A stretch of 7,783 nt of DNA from CAYXZO01 sp964469505 (GTDB lineage: Bacteria; Fidelibacterota; UBA8477; JABMPR01), in assembly GCA_964469505.1 (NCBI GenBank), contig CAYXZO010000085.1, positions 1 to 7,783 on the forward strand, given 5' to 3'. The position numbers and the translations under genes are program-made. How positions within the stretch are numbered: the first letter of the stretch is position 1; every line of letters starts with the position of its first letter. Below are positions 5,901-7,783 of this stretch, in pieces. Below the pieces are notes generated by a model. The model had not been told where the DNA came from, ran no database searches, and saw nothing but the letters and a program-made list of their open reading frames with translations.

Positions 5901-7364
5901 TTGAAGGGTACAGGGACTCAGGAGGTAATACCGCACGGAAAGCCTTCGGCTCCATCACGATCGTCTGGCAATGGTGCACAAGAACCCTCTTTCAGAGACC
6001 GGATCGCTACAGTTGATGAAGAGGGGCGCCGGAAATGGATCTACGCACGTAAAGTATCTGGTCCTTTCCATACCGCGCGAGATATCTTCCATGCTGTTCT
6101 GCTGATCATATTCTTTGCCGGCCCTTTCATAACGATTAACGGGCACCCGGCGCTATTGTTGGATGTAATTCACCGGCGGTTTGTTATTCTGGGAGTAGCT
6201 TTCTGGCCCCAGGATTTCCATATCTTCGTCCTGGCTATGGTGGCCGGGATTGTGGCGATTCTGTTGTTTACCGCCGTTTATGGACGGCTTTTCTGTGGCT
6301 GGGCCTGTCCCCAAACGGTTTTCATGGAGAGTGTTTTCCGCCGAATCGAATACTGGATCGAAGGCGACGCCCCGGCTCAAAAAAAGCTGAACGCTGCCCC
6401 CTGGACCGGGCGTAAAATTCTGAAAAAAGGGCTCAAGCACGCCGTTTTTTACGGAATTTCTTTTACCATCGGGAACTGGTTCCTGGCATATATAATGGGA
6501 AAAGATGCCTGGTGGCGGCTGGTGACAGACCCGCCCTCGCAACACATCCAGGGCTTGACCATTATGATAATTTTCTCCGGGGTGTTCTATTACGTCTTCG
6601 CTTTCTTCAGAGAACAGGTATGTACGCTTGTGTGCCCCTATGGGCGTTTCCAATCGGTACTGCTGGATCCCAATTCCATTGTCATCTCCTATGACTTTGT
6701 GCGGGGTGAACCGCGGGCCAAACTGGGAAGAAATCGGCCCGCTGAGGCTGGCGATTGCATCGATTGCCACCAGTGCGTTGATGTCTGTCCAACGGGGATC
6801 GATATCCGTAATGGTACTCAGCTGGAATGCATTAATTGCACCAATTGTATCGATGCCTGTAACCACGTGATGGAAAAAGTGGGCAAGCCCAAAGGCTTGA
6901 TTCGCTACGCCAGTTATAACAGTATCAAAACCGGGCGACGCCAGTTATTTACTTCCAGAGTGATCGGCTATTCCGCAGTGTTATTGCTGTTAGGAACTTT
7001 AGTGGGAGTTATGTTGGCTAGCCGAGCCCCAACCGAAACGACGATATTGAGGGCCCCCGGGAGCTTGTATCAAACTCAGGCAGATGGTCGGATATCCAAT
7101 TTGTACACCGTTAAGGTCGTTAATAAAAGTTTTGATAGCTTGACTGTTGAGTTTCGTTTACTGAAACCTAAAGGAGAGTTAAGTCTGGTTGGGGGCTCAT
7201 TAGTGGTGCCGCCCCAACAAGTTGTTCGCCGGGCTCTGTTTGTAATATTGCCTCCCGATGAGATCACAGGGGAAAAAGTGCCTGTTCTAATTGGTGTTTA
7301 CTCAAACTCCAGGTTGTTGGAAAAGGTGGCCACGGCATTTATGGGCCCGCTTTCCACGCAATGA
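5901..7364 (+). CDS. ccoG: CcoG/FixG, membrane-bound 4Fe-4S cbb3 oxidase accessory protein
   Basis: A 487-residue membrane iron-sulfur protein of the cbb3 assembly route; work on proteobacterial CcoG links it to copper(II) reduction for CuB maturation. After a polar N-terminus of about 30 residues comes the family opening FRDRIATVDEEGRRKW (31-46), then membrane helices at about 62-80 and 105-127. Conserved cysteine pairs follow in FCGWACPQ (Cys132, Cys136) and, after a further helix pair, in CTLVCPYGR (Cys241, Cys245). A ferredoxin-type domain holds two four-cysteine sets: Cys286, 289, 292, 296 and Cys310, 313, 316, 320. A last helix at about 353-373 leads to a beta-rich C-terminal domain (about 380-487) that matches the Ig-like extension of this family. 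Start is TTG 5901; the stop overlaps the next gene as ATGA. All cluster cysteines are present, so it looks functional. Confidence 0.95.
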   Translation: MKGTGTQEVIPHGKPSAPSRSSGNGAQEPSFRDRIATVDEEGRRKWIYARKVSGPFHTARDIFHAVLLIIFFAGPFITINGHPALLLDVIHRRFVILGVAFWPQDFHIFVLAMVAGIVAILLFTAVYGRLFCGWACPQTVFMESVFRRIEYWIEGDAPAQKKLNAAPWTGRKILKKGLKHAVFYGISFTIGNWFLAYIMGKDAWWRLVTDPPSQHIQGLTIMIIFSGVFYYVFAFFREQVCTLVCPYGRFQSVLLDPNSIVISYDFVRGEPRAKLGRNRPAEAGDCIDCHQCVDVCPTGIDIRNGTQLECINCTNCIDACNHVMEKVGKPKGLIRYASYNSIKTGRRQLFTSRVIGYSAVLLLLGTLVGVMLASRAPTETTILRAPGSLYQTQADGRISNLYTVKVVNKSFDSLTVEFRLLKPKGELSLVGGSLVVPPQQVVRRALFVILPPDEITGEKVPVLIGVYSNSRLLEKVATAFMGPLSTQ

Positions 7365-7783
7365 GTAATAAATTCCAACCCTGGCCCTGGGGATTGGGTC
7401 TCCTGTTCGCAGCCTTCGTTTTGTTTTTGCTCATCGCCTTGGTTAAGCTGGGGAATACTCATATTTCAATGGTTAAACAGGACTATTATGATCCCGGCCC
7501 GGCCCGGGTGGCGCTATTGGAAGCCCAAAAGCGGGGGAATTTGGATTCAGCCCGCTATGATTACACCTGGGATGCCTCCAGCCGTACGCTAGAGATCTCT
7601 TTCTCAGCTCCTGTTCCGGACAGCGGCCGAGTCAACCTGTACCGCCCGTCAGATGATCGCCTGGACCAGAGCTACCCGTTGAGTCTATCGCGCGAGGGAA
7701 AGATGACACTTGGGCTCAAGGAGCTTAGATCCGGCTGGTGGCAAATCCAGCTTTCCTGGTGGCGTAACGGGGAGTGGTACTAC
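7361..7783 (+). CDS. ccoH: CcoH/FixH family cbb3 assembly protein (3'-truncated by window edge)
   Basis: ATG 7361 overlaps the ccoG stop (ATGA) and the frame stays open for 141 codons to the window end. The protein starts MSNKFQPWPWGLGLLFAAF, with one N-terminal membrane helix at about residues 10-29. After it comes the FixH hallmark SMVKQDYYDPG (residues 36-46), in which D-Y-Y is the conserved core, then a helix, then a beta-rich extracytoplasmic domain ending in the visible part with GWWQIQLSWWRNGEWYY, the usual closing pattern of FixH domains. Studied CcoH proteins stay bound to the oxidase and are needed for its stable assembly. No clear Shine-Dalgarno precedes the ATG, so translation is probably coupled to ccoG. 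FixH proteins are around 150-170 residues, so only a short C-terminal piece should be missing. Confidence 0.88.
   Translation, partial: MSNKFQPWPWGLGLLFAAFVLFLLIALVKLGNTHISMVKQDYYDPGPARVALLEAQKRGNLDSARYDYTWDASSRTLEISFSAPVPDSGRVNLYRPSDDRLDQSYPLSLSREGKMTLGLKELRSGWWQIQLSWWRNGEWYY

Noticed and set aside
6153..6866. Minus-strand open frame of 237 codons opposite ccoG
   Set aside because: It is the reverse complement of strongly conserved ccoG sequence, including the iron-sulfur motifs; no family resemblance or independent ribosome site supports it.
1..7783. A defence system, mobile element, CRISPR array or RNA gene
   Set aside because: The window is nearly fully covered by a coherent respiratory operon; no direct-repeat arrays, terminal inverted repeats, transposase, tRNA or rRNA features were seen on either strand.

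Overview
This window is almost entirely one plus-strand gene cluster for a cbb3-type (C-family) cytochrome c oxidase, the high-affinity terminal oxidase used at low oxygen, together with its assembly factors. The order is: tail of an unrecognised gene (1-212), ccoI (215-2656), ccoS (2653-2838), a fused ccoN-ccoO (2882-5008), ccoQ (5022-5189), ccoP (5213-5845), ccoG (5901-7364) and the first 141 codons of ccoH/fixH (7361 to the window end). The largest gap between genes is 55 bases. Two junctions are ATGA overlaps, so the set looks like a single operon. No promoter, terminator, tRNA, rRNA, mobile element, repeat array or CRISPR was seen.

The parts fit one job. CcoNO carries the haem-copper active centre (CcoN half) and a monohaem cytochrome c (CcoO half). 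CcoP is a second membrane-anchored cytochrome c, with only one haem motif here, and CcoQ is the small single-helix subunit. CcoI is a P1B copper-transporting ATPase that supplies copper for CuB. CcoG is a membrane 4Fe-4S protein of the same copper/assembly route, and CcoS and CcoH are small assembly proteins. Electrons would pass from a soluble or membrane donor through CcoP and CcoO to haem b and the haem b3-CuB site.

Organism: a Gram-negative-type bacterium using a standard code and Shine-Dalgarno sites, with moderate base composition. Assembly genes upstream (I, S), a fused NO subunit, a short monohaem CcoP, then G and H, is an arrangement I associate with Bacteroidetes and neighbouring FCB-group lineages rather than Proteobacteria (usually separate N-O-Q-P then G-H-I-S, with dihaem CcoP). 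That placement is an inference from gene architecture only.

Nothing here demands a new biological system. The points worth a second look are the N-O fusion, the monohaem CcoP, the non-ATG starts of ccoI and ccoG, and the unidentified gene abutting ccoI.
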